A DNA stretch of 5,281 nt from Flavobacteriaceae bacterium UBA2540. GTDB taxonomy: Bacteria > Bacteroidota > Bacteroidia > Flavobacteriales > Flavobacteriaceae. The DNA lies in assembly GCA_002340765.1 (NCBI GenBank), contig DDMS01000007.1, forward strand, positions 15,477 through 20,757, given 5' to 3'. The notes below the pieces were generated by a model, which was not told where the DNA came from, searched no databases, and worked only from the letters and a program-made list of their open reading frames with translations. Made by a program: the position numbers and the translations under genes. This document shows positions 5,230 through 5,281 of this stretch, in pieces (the first letter of the stretch is position 1; every line of letters starts with the position of its first letter).

Positions 5230-5281
5230 ATGAGGAAAATAATTAAACCACAATTAGGAACTGTAAGGTACAATTTGAAGG
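5230..5281 (+). CDS. Possible 5' end of a further gene, cut by the window edge
   Basis: From the ATG at 5230 the frame stays open to the end of the window (17 codons), reading MRKIIKPQLGTVRYNLK. The nearest upstream in-frame stop is the TAA at 5173-5175. The basic, well-mixed composition is compatible with a real N-terminus, but so short a frame can be open by chance. I see no exact TAnnTTTG element before it; the closest sequence is TACGCTTTTG at 5212-5221, which is two bases too long between TA and TTTG. I do not recognise a family. The stretch 5169-5229 holds nothing else apart from a GGGGCCCC palindrome and an 18-codon frame (5177-5233). Confidence 0.22.
   Translation, partial: MRKIIKPQLGTVRYNLK

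Noticed and set aside
5068..5253. Leftward 61-codon frame across the terminator
   Set aside because: It runs through a strong hairpin terminator and the 3' end of the pseudouridine synthase gene and shows no family pattern.

Overview
This AT-rich window with short, A-rich leaders looks like a chromosomal segment of a member of the Bacteroidota, most likely a (marine) Flavobacteriaceae species. The reasons are the repeated matches to the Bacteroidota -7 promoter element TAnnTTTG just before genes, the lack of Shine-Dalgarno sequences, a secreted protein whose signal peptide ends in 'SAQ', and protein families (a mevalonate pathway with a UbiA-type prenyltransferase) typical of flavobacteria.

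Layout: 1-105 holds degenerate short intergenic repeats and no gene. A thiamine pyrophosphokinase gene (thiN) lies on the minus strand at 106-711. It diverges from a rightward isoprenoid cluster across an 84-bp intergenic region (712-795) with a -7 element for each direction. The rightward genes are a diphosphomevalonate decarboxylase (mvaD, 796-1893, TTG start), a small secreted repeat protein of the YwqK/MORN-2 type (1899-2291), a roughly 115-bp repeat-filled gap with a promoter, a mevalonate-kinase-like GHMP kinase (2407-3333), a membrane UbiA-family prenyltransferase (3343-4260), and an RluB/RsuA-type rRNA pseudouridine synthase (4300-5133). The last has its own promoter and is followed by a clear intrinsic terminator (5141-5168). 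The last ~110 bases hold no certain gene, though an open frame begins at 5230 and runs off the edge.

How the genes work together: the kinase and the decarboxylase supply two steps of the mevalonate route to isopentenyl diphosphate, and the UbiA enzyme uses long-chain prenyl diphosphates made from it. No phosphomevalonate kinase is present here. ThiN makes thiamine diphosphate and the pseudouridine synthase modifies 23S rRNA; both look like housekeeping neighbours and not pathway members. I see no mobile element, CRISPR array or defence system. Most of the window is ordinary core genome. The points most worth a second look are the altered second aspartate motif of the UbiA enzyme, the TTG start of mvaD, the nearly leaderless thiN, the secreted 'antitoxin-family' protein inside the isoprenoid cluster, and the kinase's substrate.
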